NCBI RefSeq assembly: GCF_000740055.1
Contig: NZ_BBJM01000018.1
Location: forward strand, 1 to 42,028
Length of the DNA stretch: 42,028 nt
Direction of reading: 5' to 3'
DNA from: Secundilactobacillus oryzae JCM 18671
GTDB lineage: Bacteria; Bacillota; Bacilli; Lactobacillales; Lactobacillaceae
In this document: positions 1 through 9,186 of the stretch, one piece after another
How the letters are laid out: every line of letters starts with the position of its first letter
Position numbering within the stretch: the stretch's first letter is position 1
Notes under the pieces: model-generated
What the model saw: only the letters and a program-made list of their open reading frames with translations
The model's database searches: none
Told to the model about the DNA's origin: nothing
Made by a program: the position numbers and the translations under genes

Positions 1-14
1 CCAAGCAAGAACCA

Positions 15-59
15 AAAAAAGAGTAATTTCAAGGGCTGTTTAGCCTTTGAAATTACTCT
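15..59 (-). terminator. Rho-independent terminator of the alpha operon
   Basis: Inverted repeat with arms of about 18 bases (one mismatch on the minus strand) and a four-base loop. On the minus strand it is followed by a run of seven T. It lies about 180 bases after rplQ, so it ends the long r-protein transcript beyond the paired 3' element at 95-198. Seen directly; function inferred. Confidence 0.85.
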
Positions 60-94
60 ATAAATTGTTCATCAACAGGATTTGACAAAGAGCC

Positions 95-198
95 AAAAAA
101 ATCACTGACAAACTAAGGTGCGAGGTTGCCCCCATTCAAGCTAGACTCGGAAGAAGATTCCAACATCATAACGCTCTATACCTTAATTTGAGTGATTT
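95..198 (-). ncRNA. Structured rplQ 3' UTR, probable L17 downstream element
   Basis: The RNA read on the minus strand begins its structure 39 bases after the rplQ stop. Arm 191-198 pairs perfectly with 99-106 (8 pairs). Next to it 180-190 pairs with 109-119 (11 pairs, one G-U), with two unpaired bases at 107-108. The stem closes a domain of about 60 bases and is followed by seven U, so it may also act as a terminator. A conserved L17 downstream element is known in lactic acid bacteria and Listeria exactly here, after rplQ. Position and long-range stem fit, but I could not run a covariance model. Confidence 0.6.
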
Positions 199-237
199 CA
201 TAAATAACCGTATTACACTAAGTCGATAAACTTATGG

Positions 238-621
238 TTAGTCAACTAATTGTAAAACAACCATTTGTGCTCCGTCGCCACGACGAGGCATTGTTTTCAT
301 GATACGAGTGTAACCACCATTACGATCAGCATACTTTGGTGCAATTTCACCAAAAAGCTTTTGTAAGGCAGTTGTTACTTTGATATCATCGCCATCTTCG
401 TTAACATCAGCAACAACATCGCGAACGAATGCTGCAGCTTGTCGACGAGCATGTAAGTCGCCACGCTTACCCAGCGTAATCATCTTATCGGCTGTTGAAC
501 GAACTTCTTTAGCGCGCGCTTCAGTCGTCTTGATTTGACCATTGACCAAAAGATCAGTTGTTAAATCACGAAGCAAAGCACGACGTTGTGAACTAGTACG
601 TTGTAATTTCCGGTAACTCAT
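238..621 (-). CDS. rplQ: 50S ribosomal protein L17
   Basis: 127 residues, the normal length for a bacterial L17, beginning [20 protein letters not shown] and ending MVVLQLVD. L17 binds 23S rRNA on the large subunit near the exit tunnel. It is the last gene of the alpha operon, 22 bases after rpoA, with a GGAGG site upstream of its ATG. The transcript continues into a paired 3' element and a terminator. Identification is secure from the family sequence and the rpoA-rplQ order. Confidence 0.97.
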   Translation of the reverse strand: MSYRKLQRTSSQRRALLRDLTTDLLVNGQIKTTEARAKEVRSTADKMITLGKRGDLHARRQAAAFVRDVVADVNEDGDDIKVTTALQKLFGEIAPKYADRNGGYTRIMKTMPRRGDGAQMVVLQLVD

Positions 622-643
622 GAATAGTACCCTCCTTTATTGG

Positions 644-1594
644 TTAGTCTTCTTTACGCAATGACAAACCTAAATCTGTCAATTTGCCTTTAACTTCTTC
701 CAATGATTTGCGGCCAAGATTTCTAACCTTCATCATATCTGCTTCGGACTTATCAGTTAATTCCTGAACAGAATTGATACCAGCGCGCTTCAAACAGTTG
801 TAAGAACGAACAGAAAGATCAAGCTCTTCGATTGTCATCTCAAGCATTTTTTCTTTATGAGTTTCTTCTTTTTTAACCATGATTTCAGCATTCTTAGCTT
901 CATCAGTTAAGTTTACAAACATGTCTAAATGCTCAGTCAGAATCTTAGCAGCCAAACTAATTGACTCACTAGGATCAATAGAGCCGTCAGTCCATACATC
1001 AAGCGTTAACTTGTCGTAATCTGATTTGTGTCCGACACGTGTATTTTCAACTTGATAGTTAACACGTTCAATTGGGGTATAAATTGAATCAATTGGTAGT
1101 ACGCCAATTGGCATGTCTTCATCTCTAACCTTGTTTTGGTCAGCTGAAACATACCCGCGACCTTTGTTTGCAGTCATACGCATGTGGAAAGTAGCTCCCT
1201 CAGCAACTGTTGCAATGTAAAGATCTGGATTTAAAACAGTCACGTCACTATCAGCAGTAATGTCACCGGCTGTAATTTGTGCAGGACCTTTAACGTTGAT
1301 GTCGAGTGATTCAACCTCATCGTCAGAACCATCAAGCTCAAGTGAAATCTTCTTTACGTTCAAAATGATCTGTGTGACGTCTTCTACGATTCCATCGATG
1401 GATGAAAATTCGTGTAAGACACCATCAATTTGAATACTTGTCACTGCAGCTCCAGGTAATGATGAAAGCAAGATACGACGTAGCGAGTTTCCAAGCGTTG
1501 TACCGTATCCTCTTTCTAGAGGCTCAACAACAAACTTACCATAGTTATCAGACTCATCAATCTTGTGAATATTAGGCTTTTCAAATTCAATCAT
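644..1594 (-). CDS. rpoA: RNA polymerase alpha subunit
   Basis: 316 residues, full length. The N-terminal domain (about 1-230), which dimerises and nucleates assembly with beta and beta', contains the conserved stretch [20 protein letters not shown]. After a linker, the C-terminal domain carries the helix-hairpin-helix region ([19 protein letters not shown], then [11 protein letters not shown]), which contacts UP elements and activators. It sits between rpsK and rplQ. The 89-base gap to rpsK is longer than most gaps here and holds a hairpin at 1649-1683, which could adjust alpha output relative to the r-proteins (inference). Confidence 0.98.
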   Translation of the reverse strand: MIEFEKPNIHKIDESDNYGKFVVEPLERGYGTTLGNSLRRILLSSLPGAAVTSIQIDGVLHEFSSIDGIVEDVTQIILNVKKISLELDGSDDEVESLDINVKGPAQITAGDITADSDVTVLNPDLYIATVAEGATFHMRMTANKGRGYVSADQNKVRDEDMPIGVLPIDSIYTPIERVNYQVENTRVGHKSDYDKLTLDVWTDGSIDPSESISLAAKILTEHLDMFVNLTDEAKNAEIMVKKEETHKEKMLEMTIEELDLSVRSYNCLKRAGINSVQELTDKSEADMMKVRNLGRKSLEEVKGKLTDLGLSLRKED

Positions 1595-1648
1595 TCTTAT
1601 CTTTTACCCCTTTCAAACCGCGCTTAGTAACAAAAAAGTTAATCCAAT

Positions 1649-1683
1649 CATGAAGGTTACCCCCATCAAAGAATAACTTCATG
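1649..1683 (-). promoter_or_regulatory. Intergenic hairpin between rpsK and rpoA
   Basis: 1649-1659 pairs with 1674-1683 (ten pairs, one bulged base). The loop contains a run of five G on the transcript. It starts directly after the rpsK stop and has no clear U-run, so it looks more like a processing, stabilising or protein-binding hairpin than a terminator. The G-rich loop motif recurs downstream of rplQ (123-135). Confidence 0.45.
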
Positions 1684-2073
1684 CTATACTCGACGGCGCT
1701 TTGGAGGACGGGAACCATTATGTGGAACTGGTGTAACGTCACGAATGGCAGTAACTTCTAAACCAGTAGCTTGAAGTGCACGAACAGCAGCTTCACGACC
1801 TGAACCAGGACCCTTAACTGCGACTTCAACAGACTTCATGCCATGTTCCATTGATGCCTTGGTTGCAGCTTCTGCAGCCATTTGTGCAGCAAATGGTGTT
1901 GATTTCCGACTACCCTTGAAGCCAAGTGCACCAGCTGATGACCAAGCAACAGCGTTACCTTGAACATCGGTAATCATAACTAAAGTATTGTTAAATGTTG
2001 AGTGGATATGTGCAACTCCTGACTCAATATTCTTTTTCACACGACGCTTGCGTGAGTTCTTCTTTGTAGCCAT
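1684..2073 (-). CDS. rpsK: 30S ribosomal protein S11
   Basis: 129 residues, typical length. It shows the S11 hallmarks [15 protein letters not shown] near the N-terminus, a [14 protein letters not shown] core, and the basic tail [12 protein letters not shown]11 sits on the platform of the small subunit and contacts mRNA near the E site. It follows rpsM by 29 bases and precedes rpoA. Start ATG with an AAGGAGG site. Confidence 0.97.
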   Translation of the reverse strand: MATKKNSRKRRVKKNIESGVAHIHSTFNNTLVMITDVQGNAVAWSSAGALGFKGSRKSTPFAAQMAAEAATKASMEHGMKSVEVAVKGPGSGREAAVRALQATGLEVTAIRDVTPVPHNGSRPPKRRRV

Positions 2074-2102
2074 AAAAAGTCTTTACCTCCTTCTATAGAT
2101 TA

Positions 2103-2468
2103 TTATTTCTTACGTCCGGCAACAGCAACAGCCTTACCCTTACGAGTACGGGCATTGTTCTTTGTGTGTTGTCCACGAACTGGTAAACCACGACGATGAC
2201 GCATGCCACGATATGAACCAATTTCTTGGAGACGCTTGATGTTCATGCTTACTTCACGACGTAAGTCACCTTCAACAGGATACTTGTCGATAGCTGCACG
2301 AATCTTATCTTCTTGATCAGGAGTTAAATCGCGTACACGAATATCTTCTGATACCCCTGCTTCAGCAAGGATCTTTTGTGATGTAGTTTGACCGATACCA
2401 AAAATGTAAGTTAAACCGATGACGATTCGCTTATCACGTGGTAAGTCAATTCCAGCGATACGAGCCAT
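2103..2468 (-). CDS. rpsM: 30S ribosomal protein S13
   Basis: 121 residues, as expected. It begins [20 protein letters not shown], has the [11 protein letters not shown] helix-turn motif around residue 25, and a basic C-terminal tail ([19 protein letters not shown]) that reaches toward the P-site tRNA. S13 is in the small-subunit head and forms intersubunit bridges. Gene order rpmJ-rpsM-rpsK is the standard alpha-operon order. Confidence 0.97.
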   Translation of the reverse strand: MARIAGIDLPRDKRIVIGLTYIFGIGQTTSQKILAEAGVSEDIRVRDLTPDQEDKIRAAIDKYPVEGDLRREVSMNIKRLQEIGSYRGMRHRRGLPVRGQHTKNNARTRKGKAVAVAGRKK

Positions 2469-2499
2469 TAAACGTACACCTCCTATTTATTTATTATAA

Positions 2500-2619
2500 T
2501 TATTTGCCTTGGCGTTGCTTGTGCTTTGCGTTTGCAGAGCAAATGACCATTACGCGGCCGTGACGTTTGATTACTTTACAGTGATCACACATCTTTTTTA
2601 CTGATGGTCTTACTTTCAT
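2500..2619 (-). CDS. rpmJ: 50S ribosomal protein L36 (zinc-binding form)
   Basis: A 39-codon gene that I read directly from the sequence. The product begins [20 protein letters not shown] and ends AKHKQRQGK. Cys11, Cys14, Cys27 and a following His make the zinc site of the C+ form of L36, so this organism's main L36 is zinc-dependent. ATG preceded by AGGAGG. It lies 42 bases after infA and 31 before rpsM, its normal place in Firmicutes. Confidence 0.95.
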   Translation of the reverse strand: MKVRPSVKKMCDHCKVIKRHGRVMVICSANAKHKQRQGK

Positions 2620-2661
2620 GAAAAATTCCTCCTAAATTAAAACAGTACGAGGTCTAAAAAA

Positions 2662-2877
2662 TTACTTGAACCGATACGTAATACGACCCTTAGTCAAATC
2701 ATAAGGAGACATTTCAACAGTCACTCGATCTCCAGGAAGAATCCGGATGTAATGCATCCGGATTTTACCAGAAACGTGAGCCAAAATTTCATGTCCATTT
2801 TCTAATTCAACACGGAACATCGCGTTAGGTAGCGTTTCAGTGACTTTGCCTTCAACTTCGATGACATCTTTAGCCAC
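2662..2877 (-). CDS. infA: Translation initiation factor IF-1
   Basis: 71 residues from a GTG start. A longer open frame starts at 2895, but its first codons are themselves the ribosome binding site (AAGGAGG, eight bases before the GTG). The GTG start gives [12 protein letters not shown], which matches the usual IF-1 N-terminus. The protein is an OB-fold ([19 protein letters not shown], ending [12 protein letters not shown]) that binds the A site of the 30S subunit during initiation. The 151-base gap to adk is the largest inside the spc-alpha region and could hold a promoter, though I see no convincing one. Confidence 0.95.
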   Translation of the reverse strand: MAKDVIEVEGKVTETLPNAMFRVELENGHEILAHVSGKIRMHYIRILPGDRVTVEMSPYDLTKGRITYRFK

Positions 2878-2914
2878 AAAATGTACCTCCTTCAATTGAT
2901 ACCTTTGGTACTCT

Positions 2915-2943
2915 GTGTCAGTTATTAATCAGAATACGACACG
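2915..2943 (-). promoter_or_regulatory. Inverted repeat carrying a repeated 13-mer, adk-infA spacer
   Basis: On the transcript GTGTC and GACAC arms enclose a loop containing TCGTATTCTGATT. The same 13 bases occur in the rpsQ-rplN spacer (9162-9174), where GTGTC/GACAC arms again flank them. No U-run follows. Function unknown; a shared protein-binding or processing site is possible. Confidence 0.4.
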
Positions 2944-3028
2944 CTTAAAATAATTAAGCAATAATCTGGATAATACTACCACAAATAGTGTAAACAGGCA
3001 AGGCAGAGCTCGACCTACACATTATTTA

Positions 3029-3688
3029 TTATAGTTTGTCCAAAATTGACTTAATTTCTTTATAAACGTCTTCGATATCCTGATCACCATTAATCGTGTG
3101 CAACAAACCTTTTTCTTCATAGAAATCAACAAGTGGTGTGTTCATTTTCATGTTCACATCCATGCGGTTTCTAACAGTTTCCGGTTTGTCATCATCACGT
3201 TGATAGAAATCATGTCCACCACAAACGTCACAAGTTCCTTCAACTTTTGGCATATGGTACAACTTGTGGTAAGTAGCACCACAAGTTCTACAAATGAATC
3301 TACCAGAAAGTCGTTTGACTAGGATTTCAGGATCAACATGAATGTTAATCACTGCGTTCACGTCCCGATTCAATTCAGAAGAAATTGTTTCGAGTGCGTT
3401 TGCTTGTTCAAGGTTTCTTGGATACCCATCAAGCATATATCCCTTTGCAATGTCATCTTTGCTTAAACGTTCTTTAACGATGCCGTCAGTTACTTCATCA
3501 GGAACTAACTCACCCTTATCAATAAACGCTTTCGCTTTCAATCCCATCTCAGTTTCATTCTTCATAGCACTTCGGAAAATATCACCCGTAGAGATATGAA
3601 TAATATCGAAATCATCGACGATCATTTGAGCTTGAGTTCCCTTACCAGCTCCAGGGAGTCCCATTAAAACAAGATTGAGTGTTGCCAC
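3029..3688 (-). CDS. adk: Adenylate kinase
   Basis: 219 residues. Catalyses AMP + ATP to 2 ADP in the cytoplasm. The P-loop GLPGAGKGT is at residues 10-18, the AMP-binding region contains DGYPRN, and the lid carries a CxxC...CxxC zinc site (roughly residues 130-155), so this is the long, zinc-containing Gram-positive form. It lies between secY and infA, the usual place in Firmicutes, 69 bases after secY. ATG start with a GGAGG site. Confidence 0.97.
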   Translation of the reverse strand: MATLNLVLMGLPGAGKGTQAQMIVDDFDIIHISTGDIFRSAMKNETEMGLKAKAFIDKGELVPDEVTDGIVKERLSKDDIAKGYMLDGYPRNLEQANALETISSELNRDVNAVINIHVDPEILVKRLSGRFICRTCGATYHKLYHMPKVEGTCDVCGGHDFYQRDDDKPETVRNRMDVNMKMNTPLVDFYEEKGLLHTINGDQDIEDVYKEIKSILDKL

Positions 3689-3757
3689 AACATTTCCTCC
3701 TAACGTTTCCTTTTAAATGCAAGTAGGTGTGTTGACATACCCACACCCATTGATAAC

Positions 3758-5071
3758 TTATTCAGTTGGTCGAGTGTCTTGAATGAATCCAACGTATTGG
3801 CGCTTCATCATAAGACCTTCGATTTGTTGAATGGTTTGAATTGCGACACCAACAACAATAAGTAAGCTGGTACCACCTAAACCAATCGACTCATCTAATC
3901 CCCAAATGTTCTGTGCTAACAGAGGAATTAGAGCAACTAATCCTAAGAATAACGAACCTACTGTACTCAAACGCATCAGTAACTTCGAAACATAACTTTG
4001 CGTTTCTCGACCTGGCCAAACACCAGGAATGTAACTACCTTGCTTCTGCAAGTTCTCTGATAACTTCTCAGGGTTAACCTGAACAAAGGCATAGAAGAAC
4101 GTAAACAGAATAATCAAAGTCGTATAAAGAATCGCGCCGTCAGTCGTTTGCATATTAAAAATATCCGTCATAACTTGGTACCAGGTTTCTTCGGAATGGT
4201 TATTCGCAAAGATTCCAAGTACTGCTTGAGGCGTTGCAATAAAGGAACTTGCAAAGATAACTGGGATAACACCAGCAACATTCACCTTAAGTGGCAAATA
4301 ACTACTTTCGGGAGAACCTGAAACTCTTCGTGTGTACTGAATTGGAATCTTACGATCCGCCTGTTGTACCCAAGTAACGAAGGTCACGATGACCAAAACA
4401 ATAACTACCAATGCAACAACAAAGGCAATGCTTTGCCATAATGTTCCCTCAGAAGCATTAACAAAATATTGTTGGTAAATCTGATAAATACCAGTTGGAA
4501 CCCTTGCAATAATACCAGCAAAGATAATCATTGAAACACCATTACCCAATCCCTTATCAGTGATCATATCACCAAGCCAGGTTGTTAACATTGTTCCACC
4601 CGTGAGAATCAAGCCAATCGTTGCATAGGTTTGAAAACCTGGATTTTCAACAAGGTTCAAACTACTTAAAGTGTTGAAACCAGCAGTTATACCAATTGAT
4701 TGTACGAATGCAAGTACAATCGTTAAATACCTTGTTGCTTGATTTAACTTTCGTCGTCCAACTTCACCCTGTTTGCTCCATTCAACAAACCGTGGAACAA
4801 TGTCCATTTGGAGTAATTGAATAACAATTTGAGCTGTAATGTACGGCGAAACCCCCATCGCAAAAATGGAGTAATTAGTTAATCCGCCACCGCTAAAAGT
4901 GTTCAAAATGCTTACTAATCCAGAAGACGCTACGTTTTGAAGAGCTTTGGCATTAATACCTGGCACAGTAATGTAGGCACCAATTCGGAAGATAATCAAA
5001 ACGAACAGTGTAAAGAGAATCTTTTTTCGAATGTCTTTAACTTTAAATGCGTTTCCAAGCGTTGAAAGCAT
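3758..5071 (-). CDS. secY: Preprotein translocase subunit SecY
   Basis: 437 residues with ten hydrophobic segments, the normal SecY topology. It forms the membrane channel of the Sec export pathway with SecE and SecG. Recognisable parts are the first transmembrane segment (about 18-38), the plug and second segment (FSGGGLTNYSIFAMGVSPYI), and the conserved cytoplasmic loop with RVSGSPESSYLPLKVN. Its ATG overlaps the rplO stop by one base, so the two are translationally coupled. Second-last gene of the spc group, before adk. Confidence 0.98.
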   Translation of the reverse strand: MLSTLGNAFKVKDIRKKILFTLFVLIIFRIGAYITVPGINAKALQNVASSGLVSILNTFSGGGLTNYSIFAMGVSPYITAQIVIQLLQMDIVPRFVEWSKQGEVGRRKLNQATRYLTIVLAFVQSIGITAGFNTLSSLNLVENPGFQTYATIGLILTGGTMLTTWLGDMITDKGLGNGVSMIIFAGIIARVPTGIYQIYQQYFVNASEGTLWQSIAFVVALVVIVLVIVTFVTWVQQADRKIPIQYTRRVSGSPESSYLPLKVNVAGVIPVIFASSFIATPQAVLGIFANNHSEETWYQVMTDIFNMQTTDGAILYTTLIILFTFFYAFVQVNPEKLSENLQKQGSYIPGVWPGRETQSYVSKLLMRLSTVGSLFLGLVALIPLLAQNIWGLDESIGLGGTSLLIVVGVAIQTIQQIEGLMMKRQYVGFIQDTRPTE

Positions 5072-5508
5072 TAGATCACCTCGGTTTTACCGCCAGCAGT
5101 CTCGATTGCTGATACAGCAGTCTTTGAAAATTTGTTAGCCTTAACAGTTAACTTCTTAGTCAACTTGCCTTCGCCAAGAATCTTGATGCCGTTAAGTTCG
5201 TTCTTAACGATACCTGCTTCAACAAGAACAGTTGGCGTAATTTCAGCACCGTCATCAAAACGTTCTTCCAATGTTGCCAAGTTAACGACAGCATATTCTT
5301 TACGGTTGATGTTAGTAAAACCACGCTTTGGAATACGACGGTATAATGGCATTTGGCCACCTTCAAAACCTAAACGTACCTTTCCACGTGCCTTTTGGCC
5401 TTTTTGACCACGACCTGAAGTCTTACCTTTACCTGCTGAACGACCACGACCTTTACGAGTACGTGCAGAACGTGAACCTTCAGGAGCTTGTAATTCGTTC
5501 AATTTCAT
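5071..5508 (-). CDS. rplO: 50S ribosomal protein L15
   Basis: 145 residues. The glycine- and arginine-rich N-terminus ([20 protein letters not shown], then [20 protein letters not shown]) is the extended rRNA-binding arm of L15, followed by a globular C-terminal domain. It assembles late into the 50S subunit and contacts 23S domain II. The stop overlaps the secY start by one base; rpmD ends 28 bases upstream. Confidence 0.97.
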   Translation of the reverse strand: MKLNELQAPEGSRSARTRKGRGRSAGKGKTSGRGQKGQKARGKVRLGFEGGQMPLYRRIPKRGFTNINRKEYAVVNLATLEERFDDGAEITPTVLVEAGIVKNELNGIKILGEGKLTKKLTVKANKFSKTAVSAIETAGGKTEVI

Positions 5509-5536
5509 GGATTTCGCACCTCCTAACTTGTCTTAT

Positions 5537-5719
5537 TTATTTAACTTCTTCTACTTTAATTAAGTGTGCAACCTTGAAGAGTGCACCACGAACAGCTTCG
5601 TTGTCACGAACGACAACACTGTGGTTAACTTTCTTTAAACCAAGGGCTTCAACGATTTTACGTTGCTTGGGGAGACGGTGGGCAACACTATGAATTAAAG
5701 TTACTTTTAAATCTGCCAT
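5537..5719 (-). CDS. rpmD: 50S ribosomal protein L30
   Basis: 60 residues, typical for the short bacterial L30: [20 protein letters not shown], ending in [10 protein letters not shown]. Small two-layer protein bound to 23S rRNA. It sits between rpsE (14 bases upstream) and rplO (28 bases downstream) as in all Firmicutes spc operons. Confidence 0.96.
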   Translation of the reverse strand: MADLKVTLIHSVAHRLPKQRKIVEALGLKKVNHSVVVRDNEAVRGALFKVAHLIKVEEVK

Positions 5720-5733
5720 CCTTATACTCCTCC

Positions 5734-6237
5734 TTACTCAGCTAAATGTTGAACTGAAACACCACGTAATTCAGCAACTTCTTCGGCGTCCTTAAGGTTC
5801 TTAAGACCTTCAAAAGTAGCACGAACAGCGTTGATTGGTGTATCAGAACCAAGTCGCTTACTTGTAACATCGGCAATTCCTGCAAGTTCCATGACGGCAC
5901 GAACAGCGCCACCAGCAGCAACACCAGAACCTTCAGCGGCTGGCTTCAATAGAATACGGCCACCATCGTAAGTTCCGATGATTTCATGAGGAATCGTAGT
6001 ACCGACGATTGGTACTTCAATAAGGTTTTTGTTTGCAGCTTCAACAGCCTTACGAATAGCTTCTGGAACTTCTTGAGCCTTACCAGTACCAAAGCCAACG
6101 TGACCTTTGTGATCGCCAACTACAACTAAAGCAGCAAAACGCAAACGACGTCCACCTTTTACAACCTTAGTGATACGGTTGATAGAAACGACATTATCTT
6201 CAAGATCCAATTTAGCGGGATCGATAAAATTAGCCAT
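5734..6237 (-). CDS. rpsE: 30S ribosomal protein S5
   Basis: 167 residues. An N-terminal double-stranded-RNA-binding domain ([20 protein letters not shown]) and a C-terminal domain ([20 protein letters not shown]) are present. S5 lies near the decoding site and the mRNA entrance and helps decoding accuracy. The KVVKGGRR loop, where spectinomycin-resistance changes are known, looks wild type. 20 bases after rplR. Confidence 0.97.
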   Translation of the reverse strand: MANFIDPAKLDLEDNVVSINRITKVVKGGRRLRFAALVVVGDHKGHVGFGTGKAQEVPEAIRKAVEAANKNLIEVPIVGTTIPHEIIGTYDGGRILLKPAAEGSGVAAGGAVRAVMELAGIADVTSKRLGSDTPINAVRATFEGLKNLKDAEEVAELRGVSVQHLAE

Positions 6238-6257
6238 GTGCGGTTATTCCTCCTTTA

Positions 6258-6614
6258 TTAGAATTCTAGTCCGTCTTCTCTAGCTTTTTCAGCTAATTGT
6301 TGAACGCGTCCGTGATACAAGTATCCGCCACGATCAAATACGACGTTTTTAATGTTCTTTTCTGAAGCACGCTTAGCAATGAGTGAACCAACTGCAGCAG
6401 CTTGTTCAGTCTTGTTACCATCTGCGACTTCTTTATCTAATGTAGAGGCACTGACTAGCGTCACACCCGCTACGTCATCAATAATTTGAGCGTAGATGTT
6501 TTTGTTTGAACGGAATACATTTAAGCGTGGGCGCTCAGCAGTACCAGAAATTTTACTACGAACACGCATATGACGCTTTTGACGTGTTTTGTTTTTATCT
6601 GGTTTAGTAATCAA
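6258..6614 (-). CDS. rplR: 50S ribosomal protein L18
   Basis: 118 residues from a TTG start. An in-frame GTG nine bases upstream (6623) overlaps the ribosome binding site AAAGAGG, so it cannot be the start. The TTG lies about eight bases after that site and gives the family-standard beginning [20 protein letters not shown]18 carries 5S rRNA into the central protuberance with L5. The ending KAREDGLEF is typical. Neighbours rplF and rpsE are in standard order. Confidence 0.95.
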   Translation of the reverse strand: MITKPDKNKTRQKRHMRVRSKISGTAERPRLNVFRSNKNIYAQIIDDVAGVTLVSASTLDKEVADGNKTEQAAAVGSLIAKRASEKNIKNVVFDRGGYLYHGRVQQLAEKAREDGLEF

Positions 6615-6653
6615 AATAGTCACCTCTTTAAATTAATTAACAGCTAGGCTGCT

Positions 6654-7190
6654 TTATTTACCTGTTTTACCTTCTTTAAGTGTAATGTGTTCGTCTTCGT
6701 AACGAATACCCTTACCCTTATAAGGTTCTGGTGAACGAACTGCACGTACTTCGGCAGCAAAGTCCCCAACTTCTTGCTTGCTGATACCACTAATAATAAT
6801 GGTAGTGTTGTCTGGTACTTCAACCGTTAAGTTATCACTAACCGTCATTTCGACAGGGTTTGAATAACCAACACTCAAAGTAAGAGTCTTACCCTTTAAT
6901 TGGGCACGGTAACCAACACCGACAAGCTTCAAAGTCTTTTTAAAACCATTTGTGACACCTTCAACCATGTTGTGAAGGTTGGCACGCATCGTTCCGTGAA
7001 GTGCACGGGTTTTGTTGTTATCATCGCTACGATCGAAGTTAACTTCACCGTCACTAACTTTCATTTCAATAACTGGTGAAAAGGTTCTTGTAAGTGAACC
7101 TTTTGGTCCTTTAACCGTAACTTCATCGCCTTCGCGCTTAACTTCAACACCGGCTGGCACAACAACTGTTTTATATCCAATACGACTCAT
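6654..7190 (-). CDS. rplF: 50S ribosomal protein L6
   Basis: 178 residues with the two repeated L6 folds. The N-terminal half contains [13 protein letters not shown]; the C-terminal half has [15 protein letters not shown] and the conserved [16 protein letters not shown] rRNA-binding stretch. L6 binds 23S domain VI next to the sarcin-ricin loop where elongation factors dock. 30 bases after rpsH, 39 before rplR. Confidence 0.97.
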   Translation of the reverse strand: MSRIGYKTVVVPAGVEVKREGDEVTVKGPKGSLTRTFSPVIEMKVSDGEVNFDRSDDNNKTRALHGTMRANLHNMVEGVTNGFKKTLKLVGVGYRAQLKGKTLTLSVGYSNPVEMTVSDNLTVEVPDNTTIIISGISKQEVGDFAAEVRAVRSPEPYKGKGIRYEDEHITLKEGKTGK

Positions 7191-7220
7191 TTAAGGGCAC
7201 CTCCTATCTTTTTAAAATTA

Positions 7221-7619
7221 TTACCAGATGTAAGCTAATACTTCTCCGCCGATCTTCTTGGCACGTGCTTCTTTGTCGGTTACAACGCCTTCAGATGTAG
7301 AAATGATGGCGATACCTAAACCGTTAAGAACACGTGGAACAGCATCAGCTTTGACATATGAACGTAAGCCTGGCTTTGAAATACGCTTCAAACCTGAGAT
7401 AACACGTTCGTTATCACGGCCGTACTTAAGAAATACACGAATGATACCTTGCTTGTCATCTTCGATGTATTCAACATCGCGAACGAAACCTTCACGCTTC
7501 AAGATTTCAGCAATGTCTTGCTTGATTTTAGATGCAGGTACTTCTACTGATTCGTGACGAACCATGTTCGCGTTACGAATACGAGTCAAGAAATCTGCAA
7601 TTGGGTCAGTCATTGACAT
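7221..7619 (-). CDS. rpsH: 30S ribosomal protein S8
   Basis: 132 residues, [18 protein letters not shown] at the start and the invariant [20 protein letters not shown] near the C-terminus. S8 is a primary 16S-binding protein of the platform. In enteric bacteria it represses the spc operon by binding near the L5 cistron; whether that holds here is not known. The first ATG is ten bases after GGAGG and is preferred over an ATG two codons later. Confidence 0.97.
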   Translation of the reverse strand: MSMTDPIADFLTRIRNANMVRHESVEVPASKIKQDIAEILKREGFVRDVEYIEDDKQGIIRVFLKYGRDNERVISGLKRISKPGLRSYVKADAVPRVLNGLGIAIISTSEGVVTDKEARAKKIGGEVLAYIW

Positions 7620-7652
7620 TTAGTTTTACCCTCCTTATTTAGTAGGTTTGTT

Positions 7653-7838
7653 TTACCAACTAGCTTTCTTCATACCAGGAATTTGACCCTTGTGAGCTAA
7701 CTCGCGAAGGCAAATACGGCATAGGTGGAATTTTTGATAAACTGAATGTGGACGTCCACATCGTTCACAACGGGTATAATTTTGTGTCGAGAACTTAGCA
7801 GGACGCTGACTTTTAACAACCAATGATTTTTTAGCCAA
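7653..7838 (-). CDS. rpsN: 30S ribosomal protein S14, type Z
   Basis: 61 residues from a TTG codon placed seven bases after GGAGG. The short form has four cysteines in [20 protein letters not shown], a zinc ribbon typical of Gram-positive S14 (type Z). A second, zinc-free S14 is often encoded elsewhere in such genomes but cannot be seen here. S14 sits in the small-subunit head. Between rplE and rpsH, standard order. Confidence 0.96.
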   Translation of the reverse strand: MAKKSLVVKSQRPAKFSTQNYTRCERCGRPHSVYQKFHLCRICLRELAHKGQIPGMKKASW

Positions 7839-7854
7839 TGTGGAGCCTCCTTAT

Positions 7855-8397
7855 TTATTTAGTAAATGGCATTCCGAATTGAGTTAACAATTCACGTGAT
7901 TCTTCGTCGGTGTTGGCTGTAGTAACAATAACGATATCTAAACCACGAACACGATTAACATTATCGTAATCGATTTCTGGGAAGATCAATTGTTCTCTAA
8001 CACCCAATGTATAGTTACCACGACCATCAAATGCGCGGCTACTTACACCATGAAAATCACGAACACGAGGTAATGAAACATTTACTAACTTGTCCAAAAA
8101 TTCGTACATACGATCGCCACGAAGTGTAACCTTCGCACCAATTGCGTTTCCTTCACGAAGACGGAAACCGGCAATTGACTTCTTAGCTTTTGTAACCAAA
8201 GGCTTTTGACCAGCAATCAATGTCAATTCTGCAACAGCTTCATCAAGGTTTTTTGCGTTAGTAACAGCGTCACCAACACCCATGTTTAAAACGATCTTTT
8301 CGATCTTTGGTGCTTGCATAACTGACTTGTAACTGAATTTTTCCACCATTGCTGGTGTAATTTCGTTTTTGTACTTTTCTTCCAATCTACTTGGCAT
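7855..8397 (-). CDS. rplE: 50S ribosomal protein L5
   Basis: 180 residues. Contains [20 protein letters not shown] and the [20 protein letters not shown] region that binds 5S rRNA; ends [12 protein letters not shown]5 links 5S rRNA to the central protuberance and forms a bridge to S13. Upstream of rpsN by 16 bases, downstream of rplX by 28. Confidence 0.97.
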   Translation of the reverse strand: MPSRLEEKYKNEITPAMVEKFSYKSVMQAPKIEKIVLNMGVGDAVTNAKNLDEAVAELTLIAGQKPLVTKAKKSIAGFRLREGNAIGAKVTLRGDRMYEFLDKLVNVSLPRVRDFHGVSSRAFDGRGNYTLGVREQLIFPEIDYDNVNRVRGLDIVIVTTANTDEESRELLTQFGMPFTK

Positions 8398-8425
8398 GGA
8401 TGAAATATCCTCCTTTCAGTAAAAA

Positions 8426-8734
8426 TTAATCGATTGTTTTACCTGACTTCTTACCAAATCTAACTTTATTGCCATCTTCAACACGGAAACCAACACGCGT
8501 TGGCTCGTTTGTTGATGGGTCAATTAACATTACGTTAGAAACTTGGATAGGCGCTTCCTTTTCAATAATTCCACCTTGTGGAGTTGATTGGGTCGCTTTT
8601 TGATGCTTTTTAATTAAGTTGATACCTTCAACGACAACGCGATTCTTAGCAGCAAGAGTCTTGGTAACAGTACCTTCTTTACCCTTATCTTTACCACTGA
8701 TCACACGAACTTTGTCACCAGTTTTAATGAACAT
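8426..8734 (-). CDS. rplX: 50S ribosomal protein L24
   Basis: 102 residues from the ATG that gives [20 protein letters not shown], the universal L24 N-terminus with its KOW motif. A GTG four codons earlier is part of the GGAGGTG ribosome binding site and is not used. L24 is an assembly initiator that binds the 5' end of 23S rRNA near the exit tunnel. Standard place between rplN and rplE. Confidence 0.95.
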   Translation of the reverse strand: MFIKTGDKVRVISGKDKGKEGTVTKTLAAKNRVVVEGINLIKKHQKATQSTPQGGIIEKEAPIQVSNVMLIDPSTNEPTRVGFRVEDGNKVRFGKKSGKTID

Positions 8735-8767
8735 TCTATTGAGCACCTCCTGTCTTCCAATGGTGAT

Positions 8768-9136
8768 TTATAGCACTTCTGGGGCTAAGGAAACGATCTT
8801 CATATAATCGTTATCACGTAATTCACGTGCGACAGGGCCAAAGATACGAGTACCTTGAGGGCTCTTATCATCACGGATTAAAACGGCAGCATTTTCGTCA
8901 AAGCGGATGTAAGATCCGTCAACTCGTCTAATACGAGACTTTGTACGAACGATAACTGCTTTAACAACGTCACCCTTCTTAACAACGCCACCTGGTGTTG
9001 CTTGTTTAACAGTTGCAACAATTACATCACCAATACCGGCGTAACGACGTTTTGAACCGCCGAGAACTTTAATAGTTAAAATTTCACGGGCACCTGAGTT
9101 ATCAGCAACCTTTAAACGACTCTCTTGTTGGATCAC
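8768..9136 (-). CDS. rplN: 50S ribosomal protein L14
   Basis: 122 residues from a GTG start, nine bases after [25 protein letters not shown], ending [11 protein letters not shown]14 contacts the small subunit in bridge B5/B8 and is the target of ribosome-silencing factor. The ribosome binding site lies in the loop of a hairpin formed by CTAGTGTC and GACACTAG (see 9137-9186), which could couple its translation to rpsQ. Confidence 0.97.
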   Translation of the reverse strand: MIQQESRLKVADNSGAREILTIKVLGGSKRRYAGIGDVIVATVKQATPGGVVKKGDVVKAVIVRTKSRIRRVDGSYIRFDENAAVLIRDDKSPQGTRIFGPVARELRDNDYMKIVSLAPEVL

Positions 9137-9186
9137 AGCTAGTGTCCTCCTTTCATTTCCAAATCAGAATACGATAAACGACACTA
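9137..9186 (-). promoter_or_regulatory. Hairpin enclosing the rplN ribosome binding site
   Basis: On the transcript CTAGTGTC (which includes the rpsQ stop codon) is a perfect 8-base complement of GACACTAG just before the rplN GTG. The loop of about 30 bases contains AAAGGAGG and the repeated TCGTATTCTGATT motif. Ribosomes finishing rpsQ would open the stem, a plausible coupling device (inference). Confidence 0.45.

Noticed and set aside
2878-2895. Start of infA at 2895
   Set aside because: Those six codons contain the AAGGAGG ribosome binding site itself; the GTG at 2877 is correctly spaced and matches the family N-terminus.
5328-5693. 121-codon plus-strand open frame opposite rplO and rpmD
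   Set aside because: It is antisense to two certain r-protein genes, has no binding site, and its composition is not that of any recognisable family.
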